From an uncultured Dorea sp. (GTDB lineage: Bacteria; Bacillota; Clostridia; Lachnospirales; Lachnospiraceae): a stretch of DNA of 30,118 bases. Below the pieces are notes generated by a model. It saw nothing but the letters and a program-made list of their open reading frames with translations. It was not told the origin of the DNA and did no database searches. Made by a program: the position numbers and the translations under genes. The number at the start of each line of letters is the position of its first letter. Position 1 is the first letter of the stretch. The DNA lies in assembly GCA_910579335.1 (NCBI GenBank), contig CAJTUQ010000026.1:1-30118 (forward strand), given 5' to 3'. Below are positions 1 through 8,404 of this stretch, piece by piece.

Positions 1-678
1 GTGAAAAAAGTGATTATCTGCGGGGGAGGGCATGTCTGCTTTTATCTTGCGTCGCAGCTTCTTCAGGTCGGCATGAAAGTAAAGATTATCGAGCGGAATG
101 AGCAGCGGTGTGAGGAATTGTGCGAGCTGCTTCCCAAAGCGACGATTATTAACGGCAATGCGGCAGACCAAGACCTCCTGATGGAAGAGCGTATTACGGA
201 TACGGATGCGTTTGTAGCGCTTACGGGGATGGACGAGGAAAACATTATTATGTCGTTTTTTGCAAAAACGCTTGGCGTACCAAAAATCATTGCAAAGGTA
301 AATGACGACACCAGGGCGCAGATGGTTGAGGGGCTGGGAATCGACAGCATCATATCCGCTAAAAGCGCTACGGCGGATGAAATCATGGGCTATGTAAGGG
401 CGCGGAACAACTCCTACAGCAGTGCGAATGTGGAGACGATGTACCGTCTCGTACAGGGCAAGGTGGAAGCGCTGGAGTTTATTATTAAGAAGGAATGTGA
501 ATATACGAACGTGCCGTTAAAAGACCTGCCGATTAAAAAGAATAACCTGATTGCATGTATCGGCCGCAGACGGAAAGTTATCGTCCCGAACGGCGACGAC
601 CATTTAGAGGTGGGCGACAGTGTGATGGTAGTGACGAAAGATCGTATTGTCAGCAATTTCAGTGATATTTTACGTTAG
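1..678 (+). CDS. trkA: TrkA potassium uptake regulator, C-terminal half (5' end cut by window)
   Basis: This is the cytoplasmic NAD(H)-binding RCK subunit that gates a TrkH-type potassium channel. The visible 225 residues start with a Rossmann beta-strand and a glycine-rich loop (GGGHV, residues 8-12), run through an RCK_N domain to about residue 120, and end in an RCK_C domain (about 140-225). The full protein of this type has two RCK_N/RCK_C repeats in about 450 residues. The conserved phrases VALTGMDEEN and NVETMYRLV are typical of the second repeat. The GTG at base 1 is therefore probably an internal valine rather than a start, and the gene continues to the left. The stop lies 13 bases before the trkH start, so the two are co-transcribed. 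A single-repeat KtrA-like protein starting at base 1 is less likely. Confidence 0.85.
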   Translation: MKKVIICGGGHVCFYLASQLLQVGMKVKIIERNEQRCEELCELLPKATIINGNAADQDLLMEERITDTDAFVALTGMDEENIIMSFFAKTLGVPKIIAKVNDDTRAQMVEGLGIDSIISAKSATADEIMGYVRARNNSYSSANVETMYRLVQGKVEALEFIIKKECEYTNVPLKDLPIKKNNLIACIGRRRKVIVPNGDDHLEVGDSVMVVTKDRIVSNFSDILR

Positions 679-691
679 GAGCCATGCGGAT

Positions 692-2137
692 ATGAACGTT
701 AAGATGATACGGTATATATTAGGAAAGATGCTGGGAGTGGAAGCGCTCCTCCTCCTTATCCCGGCTTTTGTGGGTGTGCTATACGGGGAGCGGGAAGGAT
801 TTGCTTTTTTGATTCCATCGGGATTGCTGCTTGTCGTATTTCTTCTTACAGGAATAAAGAAGCCGGAAAAGACAAAAATATATCAGAAGGAGGGGCTGGT
901 TATCGTAGCTTTGGCATGGATTCTTTGGTCTTTGTTCGGGGCGCTTCCGTTTACCCTGTCGGGAGAGATACCGCTTTATATTGATGCGCTTTTTGAGACG
1001 ATTTCCGGATTTACGACGACAGGTTCCTCTATACTGCCTGACGTTGAGGCTTTGTCTCAGTGCATGCATTTTTGGAGAAGCTTTACCCATTGGGTGGGCG
1101 GCATGGGAGTGCTGGTCTTTGTGCTTGTTTTAACCAGTTTGGATAAGAGCAGCACGATGTATTTGATGATGGCGGAGGTGCCGGGACCGGAGAAGGAAAA
1201 GCTGGTACCGAAAATGACGTCTACGGCGCGCATTCTTTATGGCATTTATTTCGGGATGACAGCGTTAGAGGTCGTACTTCTGCTTTTCGGAGGCATGAAT
1301 TTATTTGACAGTCTGGTCCATGCATTCGGCACTGCAGGAACCGGCGGGTTTTCGAATTATGCAGAGAGCGTGGGGCATTTTGGAAGCGCTTATATAGACG
1401 GCGTGATAACGGTATTTATGATTCTGTTCGGAATCAATTTTAATTTGTATTTTTTGCTGATACTGCGTGATTTTAAGCCTGTGTGGAAAAATGAGGAGCT
1501 TAGGGCGTATCTTCTTATTATTGCCGTGTCTGTTCTGTTGATTACAATGAACATCAGCGGACAATATGCGAGTATCCCGGAATCTTTCCGTTATGCTGCT
1601 TTTCAGGTAGGTTCAGTGATTACTACGACCGGATTTGCCACGGATGATTTTGCGGTGTGGCCTATGTTTTCCCAATGCATCCTTTTGATGCTGATGGTGT
1701 GCGGTGCATGTGCATCGTCCACAGGAGGGGGAATTAAGGTATCAAGAGTTTTAATCGTATTAAAAAGCATTAAGCGCGAGATTAAGCAGATGAAGCATCC
1801 GAAAGCGGTCAGTATTATCCGTGTAAACGGAAAGAAGATGAATACGGACGTGGTGCGTAAGGTGTGTTCATATTTGATGGCATATGCCGCGATTATGATA
1901 GTCTCGATTTTACTTGTAGCTATTGACAACAGAGATTTTGCGACGACATTCAGCTCTGTCATGGCGACGCTGAATAATATCGGGCCGGGTATCGCAGAGG
2001 TGGGGCCGGCTGGAAATTTTTCTCAGTTTTCCGTGTTTTCCAAGCTGGTGTTCTGCTTTGACATGCTGGCGGGAAGGCTGGAGATTTTCCCGTTTTTAAT
2101 GTTGTTTGCCGTTCCTATATGGAGAAAACAGTTTTAG
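692..2137 (+). CDS. trkH: TrkH family potassium transporter membrane subunit
   Basis: This 481-residue integral membrane protein forms the potassium pore and partners with the TrkA encoded just upstream. Four repeated pore-loop segments are visible, each with a filter-type glycine: ISGFTTTGSS, FGTAGTGGFSN, VITTTGFATDD and NNIGPGIAEVG. They are separated by hydrophobic pairs of helices, as expected for the Trk/Ktr/HKT superfamily. The length matches TrkH, which is longer than KtrB. The ATG at 692 was chosen because TAGGAG (676-681) sits 10 bases upstream; the open frame extends further back but overlaps trkA. The protein ends in a short basic tail. The next gene follows after 13 bases, so a common transcript is likely. 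Confidence 0.93.
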   Translation: MNVKMIRYILGKMLGVEALLLLIPAFVGVLYGEREGFAFLIPSGLLLVVFLLTGIKKPEKTKIYQKEGLVIVALAWILWSLFGALPFTLSGEIPLYIDALFETISGFTTTGSSILPDVEALSQCMHFWRSFTHWVGGMGVLVFVLVLTSLDKSSTMYLMMAEVPGPEKEKLVPKMTSTARILYGIYFGMTALEVVLLLFGGMNLFDSLVHAFGTAGTGGFSNYAESVGHFGSAYIDGVITVFMILFGINFNLYFLLILRDFKPVWKNEELRAYLLIIAVSVLLITMNISGQYASIPESFRYAAFQVGSVITTTGFATDDFAVWPMFSQCILLMLMVCGACASSTGGGIKVSRVLIVLKSIKREIKQMKHPKAVSIIRVNGKKMNTDVVRKVCSYLMAYAAIMIVSILLVAIDNRDFATTFSSVMATLNNIGPGIAEVGPAGNFSQFSVFSKLVFCFDMLAGRLEIFPFLMLFAVPIWRKQF

Positions 2138-2150
2138 ACAGGAGGTTTTT

Positions 2151-3824
2151 ATGAAATCAAAATGGAAGGTGCTGGCAGCGCTTGCGGCGGTTATCGTTGT
2201 AGGAGCCTACTATTATATATCACTGCCGGCTATTAATATTCACTCTTCGGATACATGGTTTTTTATCTTTGTAATCCTGATTGCAGCAGCATTTATCTAT
2301 GTGGGAAGAAGAAGGCTGCGCTCGCTTCGCGAGGTAAAGGAAAATAAAGGGTTTCGGGCGATTGGTACGGTTCTTTTAGTGCTTGGCGTTATTTATCTTG
2401 CGGGTACGCTTTTGTCTTCCCCGATTATTAATGCGAAAAAGTACCAGCAGCTTATGAAAGTGAAGGAGGGCGAATTTACGGAAGACGTAGAGGAGCTTTC
2501 CTTTGATAAGATTCCGCTTCTCGACCGCGATACGGCGGTAATTTTAGGAGACAGGAAGATGGGAAGCATGGTGGATATGGTTTCCCAGTTTGAGGTGGAC
2601 GATATTTACACCCAGATTAATTATAAAGATAATCCGGTGAGGGTGTCTCCGCTTAGGTACGCAAGCTTGATTAAGTGGTTTACAAACCGGTCGGAGGGAA
2701 TCCCGGCGTATATAAGAATCAACATGGCCACGCAGACGACGGAGCTTGTTAAGCTTGAGGAAGGCATGAAATACACGACAAGCGAGTATTTTAACCGGAA
2801 TATATACAGGCATCTCAGGTTTGCGCATCCGACGTATATTTACGGCGGACTTAGCTTTGAGATTGATGATAACGGCGTTCCGTACTGGGTGGCACCGGTA
2901 AAAAAATATAATATCGGCCTGTTCGGGGGCGAGACGGTGGGAAAAGTAGTTCTCTGCAACGCTATTACCGGCGAGACAAAGACGTATAAGATTGAAAATG
3001 CGCCGTCGTGGATTGACCGGGCATATGCTGCGGATTTGCTTGTGGAGCTGTTTGACTATTACGGGACATTAAAGCACGGTTTTATTAACAGCATCCTAAG
3101 CCAGAAGGATTGTCTTGAGACGACGGACGGTTATAATTATCTTGCATTGGATGACGACGTGTGGATGTACACGGGGGTTACTTCTGTCAACGGGGACCAG
3201 TCCAACGTAGGTTTCATGCTGTCCAACCAGCGGACGATGGAGACGAAATATTATAAAGTGGAAGGAGCGACAGAGGCTTCCGCCATGTCGTCGGCGGAGG
3301 GGCAGGTCCAGAACCTGAAATATACGGCGACTTTCCCGCTTCTTCTCAATATATCCGACGAGCCGACCTATTTTATCGCATTGAAGGATGATGCGGGGCT
3401 TGTAAAGAAATATGCGATGGTAAATGTACAGAAATACCAAATCGTTGCAATCGGCGACAGTGTCAGCCAGTGCGAGGAGAACTATCTGGAGCTTCTCCTT
3501 AGCAACGGCGTGAAGGAAGAGGAGAAGGACACAAGGGAAATTAAGACGGTCGCCGGAAGGATTACGAAGATTGCGCAGGCGGTCATCGACGGGACGTCCC
3601 ATTATTACATTATGGTGGAGGGTTCTGAGGACATCTTTGATGTGTCGGTCGTTGATTTCCTTGATGTGGTAAGATGCGAGACGGGACAGGAGATTACGAT
3701 GGAATACAAGGAGGACGAAAAGGCCAATACGGTTATGTCTCTTCAGTTTGCCGGAAAGGGGAATGAGGCCGGGGCCGGAAAGGATGACGCCGGCCAAAAC
3801 GGGAAAGACGAATCATGGAATTAA
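2151..3824 (+). CDS. Unrecognised membrane-anchored protein with large soluble domain
   Basis: I do not recognise the family of this 557-residue protein with confidence. The N-terminus has three hydrophobic segments (about residues 7-25, 35-51 and 71-90), with a basic stretch, GRRRLRSLRE, after the second. A soluble domain of about 450 residues follows, rich in beta-prone, aromatic and acidic sequence and without a catalytic motif I can name. The last 25 residues are low-complexity Gly/Asp/Lys. The ATG at 2151 has an AGGAGG (2140-2145) at good spacing; the frame upstream overlaps trkH and has no site. It follows trkH by 13 bases and overlaps the AEC transporter gene by 10 bases, so it belongs to the trk transcript. 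A role linked to the envelope or to ion transport is only suggested by context. Confidence 0.75.
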   Translation: MKSKWKVLAALAAVIVVGAYYYISLPAINIHSSDTWFFIFVILIAAAFIYVGRRRLRSLREVKENKGFRAIGTVLLVLGVIYLAGTLLSSPIINAKKYQQLMKVKEGEFTEDVEELSFDKIPLLDRDTAVILGDRKMGSMVDMVSQFEVDDIYTQINYKDNPVRVSPLRYASLIKWFTNRSEGIPAYIRINMATQTTELVKLEEGMKYTTSEYFNRNIYRHLRFAHPTYIYGGLSFEIDDNGVPYWVAPVKKYNIGLFGGETVGKVVLCNAITGETKTYKIENAPSWIDRAYAADLLVELFDYYGTLKHGFINSILSQKDCLETTDGYNYLALDDDVWMYTGVTSVNGDQSNVGFMLSNQRTMETKYYKVEGATEASAMSSAEGQVQNLKYTATFPLLLNISDEPTYFIALKDDAGLVKKYAMVNVQKYQIVAIGDSVSQCEENYLELLLSNGVKEEEKDTREIKTVAGRITKIAQAVIDGTSHYYIMVEGSEDIFDVSVVDFLDVVRCETGQEITMEYKEDEKANTVMSLQFAGKGNEAGAGKDDAGQNGKDESWN

Positions 3825-4750
3825 GTTTACTGCTTTCTGAACAGATTGCGTCGCTGTTTCTTTTTGTGGCGGCGGGATATGTAAGCGTCAAGGCAGGGCT
3901 GTTTCAAAGCGGGGACAGCAAGATTATTTCGAATATGGTCGTATATATCTGCTCCCCGTGTATGATTGTCTACTCCTTTCAGATTGAGCTTACAAAGGAT
4001 AAAGTGCAGGGGCTCCTGCTTGCGGCTACAGCCGCTGTGTTTGTGCATATCCTGCTGATTGCATGGACGGCGCTGCTTCGTAAGCCCCTGAATCTAAACA
4101 GTATCGAGCGGGCTTCGCTTATTTACACAAATTCGGGAAACCTGATTATCCCGCTGGTGGCGGCCGTGATGGGGCCGGAGTGGGTATTTTATACGAATGC
4201 GTATAATATCGTCCAGACGGTGTTGATTTGGACGCATGGATGCCGTCTGATCGGGCAGCAGTCAGAGGATTGGGATTACAGAAAGATACTGGTAAATCCA
4301 AACATTATTGCCATGATGGCGGGATTTTTCTTCTTTGCTGCCGGAATCCATATGCCGTCGGTTATCGGCACCTGCATCGAAGGGTTTGGAAGCATGATAG
4401 GAACTGCGGGTATGTTTGCGATAGGCATGGTAATCGGGAACATGGACCTGAAATGGGTATTCAGCCGAAAAAGGCCGTATTTTGTGTGCGTTATCCGGCT
4501 GCTGCTCTACCCGTCAGTGATTGCGGCTGTATTTGCCATGATTGTGAGGATGGGAATACACAGGCAGGCGAAGGATATCCTGCTTGTAGTATTTCTGGCT
4601 GCCGCTGCCCCGGCTGCGGCGATGGTGACGCAGCTGGCGCAGATCTATGACCGGGATTCCAAATATGCCAGCGTTATTAACGTAATGTCGGTGATATTTT
4701 GTATTGTGACGATGCCGCTGATGGTGATGCTGTACGGATTATTCGCTTGA
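3815..4750 (+). CDS. AEC (auxin efflux carrier) family transporter
   Basis: This 311-residue protein is hydrophobic along its whole length, with about ten predicted membrane helices in two five-helix halves. This is the layout of the AEC/BART family, which exports or imports small organic anions and includes bacterial malate and malonate permeases. Motifs typical of the family are visible: CSPCMIVYSFQ in the first half, TNSGNLIIPL in the middle (an asparagine-glycine break in a helix), and AAAAPAAAMVTQLA near the C-terminus. The substrate cannot be read from the sequence. The ATG lies inside the last codons of the preceding gene (10-base overlap) with no strong ribosome site of its own, so translation is probably coupled. 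It is the last gene of the left plus-strand cluster. Confidence 0.88.
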   Translation: MELSLLLSEQIASLFLFVAAGYVSVKAGLFQSGDSKIISNMVVYICSPCMIVYSFQIELTKDKVQGLLLAATAAVFVHILLIAWTALLRKPLNLNSIERASLIYTNSGNLIIPLVAAVMGPEWVFYTNAYNIVQTVLIWTHGCRLIGQQSEDWDYRKILVNPNIIAMMAGFFFFAAGIHMPSVIGTCIEGFGSMIGTAGMFAIGMVIGNMDLKWVFSRKRPYFVCVIRLLLYPSVIAAVFAMIVRMGIHRQAKDILLVVFLAAAAPAAAMVTQLAQIYDRDSKYASVINVMSVIFCIVTMPLMVMLYGLFA

Positions 4751-4809
4751 TACGGCTCTGGCGCAGAAAAAATGATAATAAAAAATGCCGGTGAAAAACG
4801 GCGAAGAAA

Positions 4810-4840
4810 AAGAATCCGGAGCGTTTGGCCCCGGATTCTT
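4810..4840. terminator. Intrinsic terminator between convergent genes
   Basis: A perfect 10-bp inverted repeat, AAGAATCCGG (4810-4819) and CCGGATTCTT (4831-4840), encloses an 11-base loop. Read on the minus strand, the stem is followed by TTTCTT, so it best fits the end of the minus-strand P-loop gene, whose stop codon is 16 bases before it. On the plus strand the T-run is weaker, but the hairpin could also stop transcripts arriving from the AEC gene. Confidence 0.82.
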
Positions 4841-4855
4841 CCTGATTACATCTCT

Positions 4856-5278
4856 TTAGTTAAGATATTCGCAATTTTCGGAATTTACACTTGCCAAATC
4901 CGCTTTTGCAGCGCTGATGCTCACATAAAATTCAATGCCGCAGTCTTTGGAAATGCGGTTCAGCCTATCGATAAATGCCGGAACATTCTCAAGAGAGATA
5001 TCCGCATGCTTTAAAATGCCGTCAATAAATACGCATTCAATGTCGTGGTTGGAACTGTACATACCATATAAAAATCCGATGTATCCGTCAATATTAGCGA
5101 TAGCCGGGTAATCATCCATACAGATAGTACGGATATTGAATGCAACACTGGCGGTATCGCGGTGTGTTTTTTTGATGAGGACAACGTTCCCGTTGCATTC
5201 TTTCGATTTTTTGTTAGCCTGTTCAATCATTTGCTGCGTTTTTCCGCTGCCTTTCGGACCTGTCAATAAATATACCAT
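4856..5278 (-). CDS. Small P-loop NTPase, function unknown
   Basis: The product has 140 residues. A Walker A motif, GPKGSGKT, lies at residues 7-14. A strand ending in an acidic residue (CVFIDGI, about 84-90) is a candidate Walker B. No other domain is present, and the length fits a minimal P-loop fold rather than a full AAA or PilT-type ATPase. The start is set by AAAGGAG on the minus strand, placed just ahead of the ATG at 5278; an in-frame ATG eight codons upstream at 5302 has no such site. The gene stands alone between two terminators or promoters, and its promoter diverges from that of leuS. It contains no RNA-binding or tRNA-related domain that would tie it to leuS. A binding or hydrolysis role is supported; the target is unknown. 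Confidence 0.78.
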   Translation of the reverse strand: MVYLLTGPKGSGKTQQMIEQANKKSKECNGNVVLIKKTHRDTASVAFNIRTICMDDYPAIANIDGYIGFLYGMYSSNHDIECVFIDGILKHADISLENVPAFIDRLNRISKDCGIEFYVSISAAKADLASVNSENCEYLN

Positions 5279-5337
5279 AGCAAACTCTCCTTTATGTATC
5301 ATATTCTACTGAGAATCCAGTAACTTTACTTATCTTC

Positions 5338-5366
5338 ATTATACACTAAAGAAGAGTACGGAACAA
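5338..5366 (-). promoter_or_regulatory. Promoter of the P-loop gene
   Basis: On the minus strand, TTGTTC (5366-5361) and a perfect TATAAT (5343-5338) are separated by 17 bases, a good vegetative sigma factor match. It lies about 60 bases upstream of the ATG at 5278 and diverges from the leuS promoter. Confidence 0.72.
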
Positions 5367-5390
5367 CCGTAAAAAATAATTTCTTCAGGG

Positions 5391-5419
5391 TTGACTTATT
5401 TTAACATTTTACATATAAT
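5391..5419 (+). promoter_or_regulatory. leuS promoter
   Basis: TTGACT (5391-5396) and TATAAT (5414-5419) are separated by exactly 17 bases, close to the ideal vegetative promoter. Transcription would start near 5426, just before the conserved 5' part of the T-box leader. Confidence 0.9.
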
Positions 5420-5435
5420 ATTTATCGTATATTGA

Positions 5436-5712
5436 AAAAACGATGAAGAGGAGTATTAAGAGATGTACGTCTTAAGAGAACTGTCGGAAGGTGCGAGACA
5501 GCAGGCGGAACCTCCCAACTCGCCTCGGAGTTCCCGGACTGAACAAAGACACTGACGGATGAAAGGCTGTATGTCAGGCGGCGAAGTAGGTGCGGGCGGG
5601 TTCTTTCCGTTACAGAAGCAATGAGTGCATGTGATTCAAGGTCATGTGAAAAAGAGTGGTACCACGGAAAATAAGCCTTTTCGTCTCTTGGAGATGAAAA
5701 GGCTTTTACTAG
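5436..5712 (+). promoter_or_regulatory. T-box leader riboswitch of leuS
   Basis: This tRNA-sensing leader controls read-through according to the charging of tRNA-Leu. The T-box core GAGTGGTACCACGG is at 5654-5667. It is followed by a terminator stem, AAGCCTTTTC (5673-5682) and GAAAAGGCTT (5696-5705), then a T-run. Upstream, the Stem I landmarks are visible: GAGGAGTA at 5447-5454 (S-turn side), AGAGAACTGTCGG near 5475 and GGTGCGA near 5490. The best specifier candidate is CTC (a leucine codon) at 5519-5521, in the context AACTCGCCTCGGAG. Uncharged tRNA-Leu would pair with it and with the T-box bulge and disrupt the terminator. The leucine codon agrees with the downstream gene. The specifier is inferred by eye from similarity to other leaders. 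Confidence 0.93.
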
Positions 5713-5767
5713 GTTTTTTAGAACCTTATACAATAATTTTAAGTAATTAAGGCAGGAGGATTTCATT

Positions 5768-8197
5768 ATGTCGAAGATACCTTATAATCATAAGGCGATT
5801 GAGAAGAAATGGCGTGAAAACTGGGAAAAGAACCCGGTAAACGTAACGGAGAACGAAGACGGGAGCAAGAGGGAAAAATATTACTGTCTGGACATGTTTC
5901 CGTATCCGTCGGGGAACGGCCTACATGTAGGGCATTGGAGAGGCTACGTTATCTCCGATGTGTGGAGCAGGTATAAGCTTCAGCAGGGATATTATATCAT
6001 CCATCCGATGGGCTGGGATGCTTTCGGGCTTCCGGCGGAAAATTACGCAATTAAGATGGGAGTGCACCCGGCTGTTTCTACGGCGGAGAACGTAAAAAAT
6101 ATCAAGCACCAGATTAACGAGATTGCCGCGCTCTATGACTGGGACAGGGAAGTAAATACGACAGATCCGGAATTTTATAAATGGACGCAGTGGATTTTTG
6201 TAAAAATGTTCAAGGAAGGACTGGCATATGAGAAGGAGTTCCCAATCAACTGGTGCCCGTCCTGCAAGACAGGACTTGCCAATGAAGAGGTCGTCAACGG
6301 AAAATGCGAGCGGTGCGGCGCAGAGGTTACAAAGAAAAACCTGCGCCAGTGGATGCTTAAGATTACCGCTTATGCGGAGCGGCTGTTAAATGACCTTGAC
6401 AAGCTGGACTGGCCGGAAAAGGTGAAAAAGATGCAGACGGACTGGATTGGGAAATCTTACGGTGCAGAGGTTGATTTCCCGGTAGAAGGACGCAGCGAGA
6501 AGATTACCGTATATACTACAAGGCCGGATACTCTTTATGGCGCGACCTTCATGGTGCTTGCACCGGAGCATGCGCTTGCCGCATCCCTTGCTACCGACGA
6601 GACCAGGGATGCGGTTGAGAAATATATTTACGACGCATCCATGAAGTCTAATGTTGACCGTATGCAGGATAAAGAAAAGACCGGCGTATTCACGGGAAGC
6701 TATGCGATTAACCCGCTGAACGGCGAGAAGACGCCGATTTGGCTTTCCGATTATGTTCTGGCCGACTATGGCACAGGGGCAATTATGTGCGTGCCTGCCC
6801 ATGACGACCGCGACTTTGAGTTTGCAGTAAAATTTCACATCCCAATTGTACAGGTGATTGCAAAGGACGGGAAAGAGATAGAAAATATGACGGAAGCCTA
6901 TACGGAAGCCAACGGAACTATGATTAATTCCGGTAAGTGGAACGGCATGGAATCTGCGGTTCTTAAAAAAGAGGCTCCCCATATGATTGAGGAATGGGGG
7001 ATGGGACGCGCTACCGTGAACTACAAGCTGCGCGACTGGGTGTTCTCCCGTCAGCGTTACTGGGGGGAGCCAATTCCGATTGTACACTGCCCGGAGTGCG
7101 GCAATGTGCCTGTGCCGGAGGAGGAGCTTCCGCTTCGCCTCCCGGAGGTAGAGTCCTACGAGCCGACAGGAACCGGGGAGTCGCCGCTGGCTGCAATTGA
7201 CGAGTGGGTGAACTGCAAGTGCCCGAAGTGCGGCCATGACGCAAAGAGAGAGACGAACACGATGCCGCAGTGGGCGGGCTCTTCTTGGTATTTCCTGCGC
7301 TACATGGATAATCATAATGATAAGGAGCTGGTGTCTAAGGAGAAGGCGGATGCACTTCTTCCGGTCGACATGTACATCGGAGGAGTGGAGCATGCGGTGC
7401 TGCATCTTCTGTATTCCAGATTCTATACGAAATTTTTGTGTGATATCGGGGCGATTGATTTTGACGAGCCGTTCCAGAAGCTTTTTAACCAGGGGATGAT
7501 TACCGGAAAGAACGGTATCAAGATGAGCAAATCCAAAGGAAACGTAGTATCGCCGGATGATTTGGTGAGGGATTATGGCTGCGATTCTCTTAGGATGTAT
7601 GAGCTTTTCGTAGGGCCGCCGGAGCTGGATGCTGAGTGGGACGACCGTGGAATTGACGGCGTGAACCGGTTCTTAAAGCGTCTGTGGAATCTTGTCATGG
7701 ACAGTAAAGAGGCAAAAGTGGATGCCACAAAGGAGATGATTAAGGAGCGGCACAGGCTGATTAAGGATATTACGGTACGTCTGGAGAGCTTTAGCTTAAA
7801 TACCGCTATCTCCGGATTTATGGAGCATAACAACAACCTGATAGAGATTGCCAAGAAAGCGGGCGGGGTAGACCTTGAGACGCTGTCGGTTATGGCGGTT
7901 GTGCTTTCCCCGTTTGCCCCTCATATGGCAGAGGAACTCTGGGAGCAGCTTGGACATACGGGCAGCGTGTTCAAAGCCGGATGGCCGGCTTATGACGAGG
8001 AGGCCATGAAGGACGACGAGATCGAGGTCCCGGTACAGATTAACGGAAAGACAAGGGCAGTTATCTCCATTGCCGTGGACTGCTCTAAGGAGGAGGCCAT
8101 CGCCGCCGGAAAGGAAGCGGTGGCGGATAAGCTTACCGGGACAATTGTGAAAGAAATCTATGTCCCGAAGAAGATTATTAATATCGTGCAGAAATAA
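5768..8197 (+). CDS. leuS: Leucyl-tRNA synthetase
   Basis: This cytoplasmic class I aminoacyl-tRNA synthetase charges tRNA-Leu with leucine using ATP. The product has 809 residues, normal for bacterial LeuRS. The HIGH motif appears as HVGH (residues 53-56), following PYPSGNGL. The CP1 editing domain occupies roughly residues 225-420, with the threonine-rich TTRPDTLYGATF and the GTGAIMCVPAHDDRDF motif. Zinc-binding CxxC pairs are seen in the segments WCPSCKTGL and CERCG. KMSKS is at residues 585-589. A C-terminal anticodon-binding domain and a small tail follow. The ATG at 5768 has AGGAGG at 5754-5759. Expression is set by the T-box leader. A terminator follows the stop, so the gene is monocistronic. 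Confidence 0.99.
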   Translation: MSKIPYNHKAIEKKWRENWEKNPVNVTENEDGSKREKYYCLDMFPYPSGNGLHVGHWRGYVISDVWSRYKLQQGYYIIHPMGWDAFGLPAENYAIKMGVHPAVSTAENVKNIKHQINEIAALYDWDREVNTTDPEFYKWTQWIFVKMFKEGLAYEKEFPINWCPSCKTGLANEEVVNGKCERCGAEVTKKNLRQWMLKITAYAERLLNDLDKLDWPEKVKKMQTDWIGKSYGAEVDFPVEGRSEKITVYTTRPDTLYGATFMVLAPEHALAASLATDETRDAVEKYIYDASMKSNVDRMQDKEKTGVFTGSYAINPLNGEKTPIWLSDYVLADYGTGAIMCVPAHDDRDFEFAVKFHIPIVQVIAKDGKEIENMTEAYTEANGTMINSGKWNGMESAVLKKEAPHMIEEWGMGRATVNYKLRDWVFSRQRYWGEPIPIVHCPECGNVPVPEEELPLRLPEVESYEPTGTGESPLAAIDEWVNCKCPKCGHDAKRETNTMPQWAGSSWYFLRYMDNHNDKELVSKEKADALLPVDMYIGGVEHAVLHLLYSRFYTKFLCDIGAIDFDEPFQKLFNQGMITGKNGIKMSKSKGNVVSPDDLVRDYGCDSLRMYELFVGPPELDAEWDDRGIDGVNRFLKRLWNLVMDSKEAKVDATKEMIKERHRLIKDITVRLESFSLNTAISGFMEHNNNLIEIAKKAGGVDLETLSVMAVVLSPFAPHMAEELWEQLGHTGSVFKAGWPAYDEEAMKDDEIEVPVQINGKTRAVISIAVDCSKEEAIAAGKEAVADKLTGTIVKEIYVPKKIINIVQK

Positions 8198-8221
8198 TTT
8201 CAGAGAAGGAAAGTTCTTCAA

Positions 8222-8261
8222 AATGGCATAGATAGTGGAAACATTATCTATGTCATTTTTT
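8222..8261 (+). terminator. leuS terminator
   Basis: A 13-bp stem with one G-U pair, AATGGCATAGATA (8222-8234) and TATCTATGTCATT (8245-8257), has a 10-base loop and is followed at once by TTTT. It lies 24 bases after the leuS stop. Confidence 0.9.
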
Positions 8262-8334
8262 GAAGTAAGTGCTGTAAGAAATCAAGAACTATGATATTCG
8301 CTTAGGAATCTTGAAGTGTGAAAGCAAGGTAGGA

Positions 8335-8364
8335 TTTGCAGAATTTAGCTAGTTATGATATAAT
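8335..8364 (+). promoter_or_regulatory. Promoter of the decayed PIN-like gene
   Basis: An extended -10, TGATATAAT (8356-8364), is preceded by TTGCAG (8336-8341) at 17 bases. It is intact even though the downstream reading frame is broken. Confidence 0.55.
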
Positions 8365-8404
8365 TTACAAAACCTGTTGGATTGGGAAGAGGTGTAGATT
8401 TTAG

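Noticed and set aside
1..3. GTG at base 1 as a true trkA start
   Set aside because: The following sequence matches the second repeat of a two-RCK TrkA, and nothing upstream can be seen. It is more likely an internal valine.
3096..3797. Minus-strand open frame opposite the 557-aa membrane protein
   Set aside because: No start signal and shadow-like composition; the plus strand is well supported by its ribosome site and operon context.
6386..7405. Long minus-strand open frame inside leuS
   Set aside because: It lies wholly within a certain leuS, has no ribosome site, and its translation (many Arg, His and Leu) resembles no known protein. It is a shadow of codon bias.
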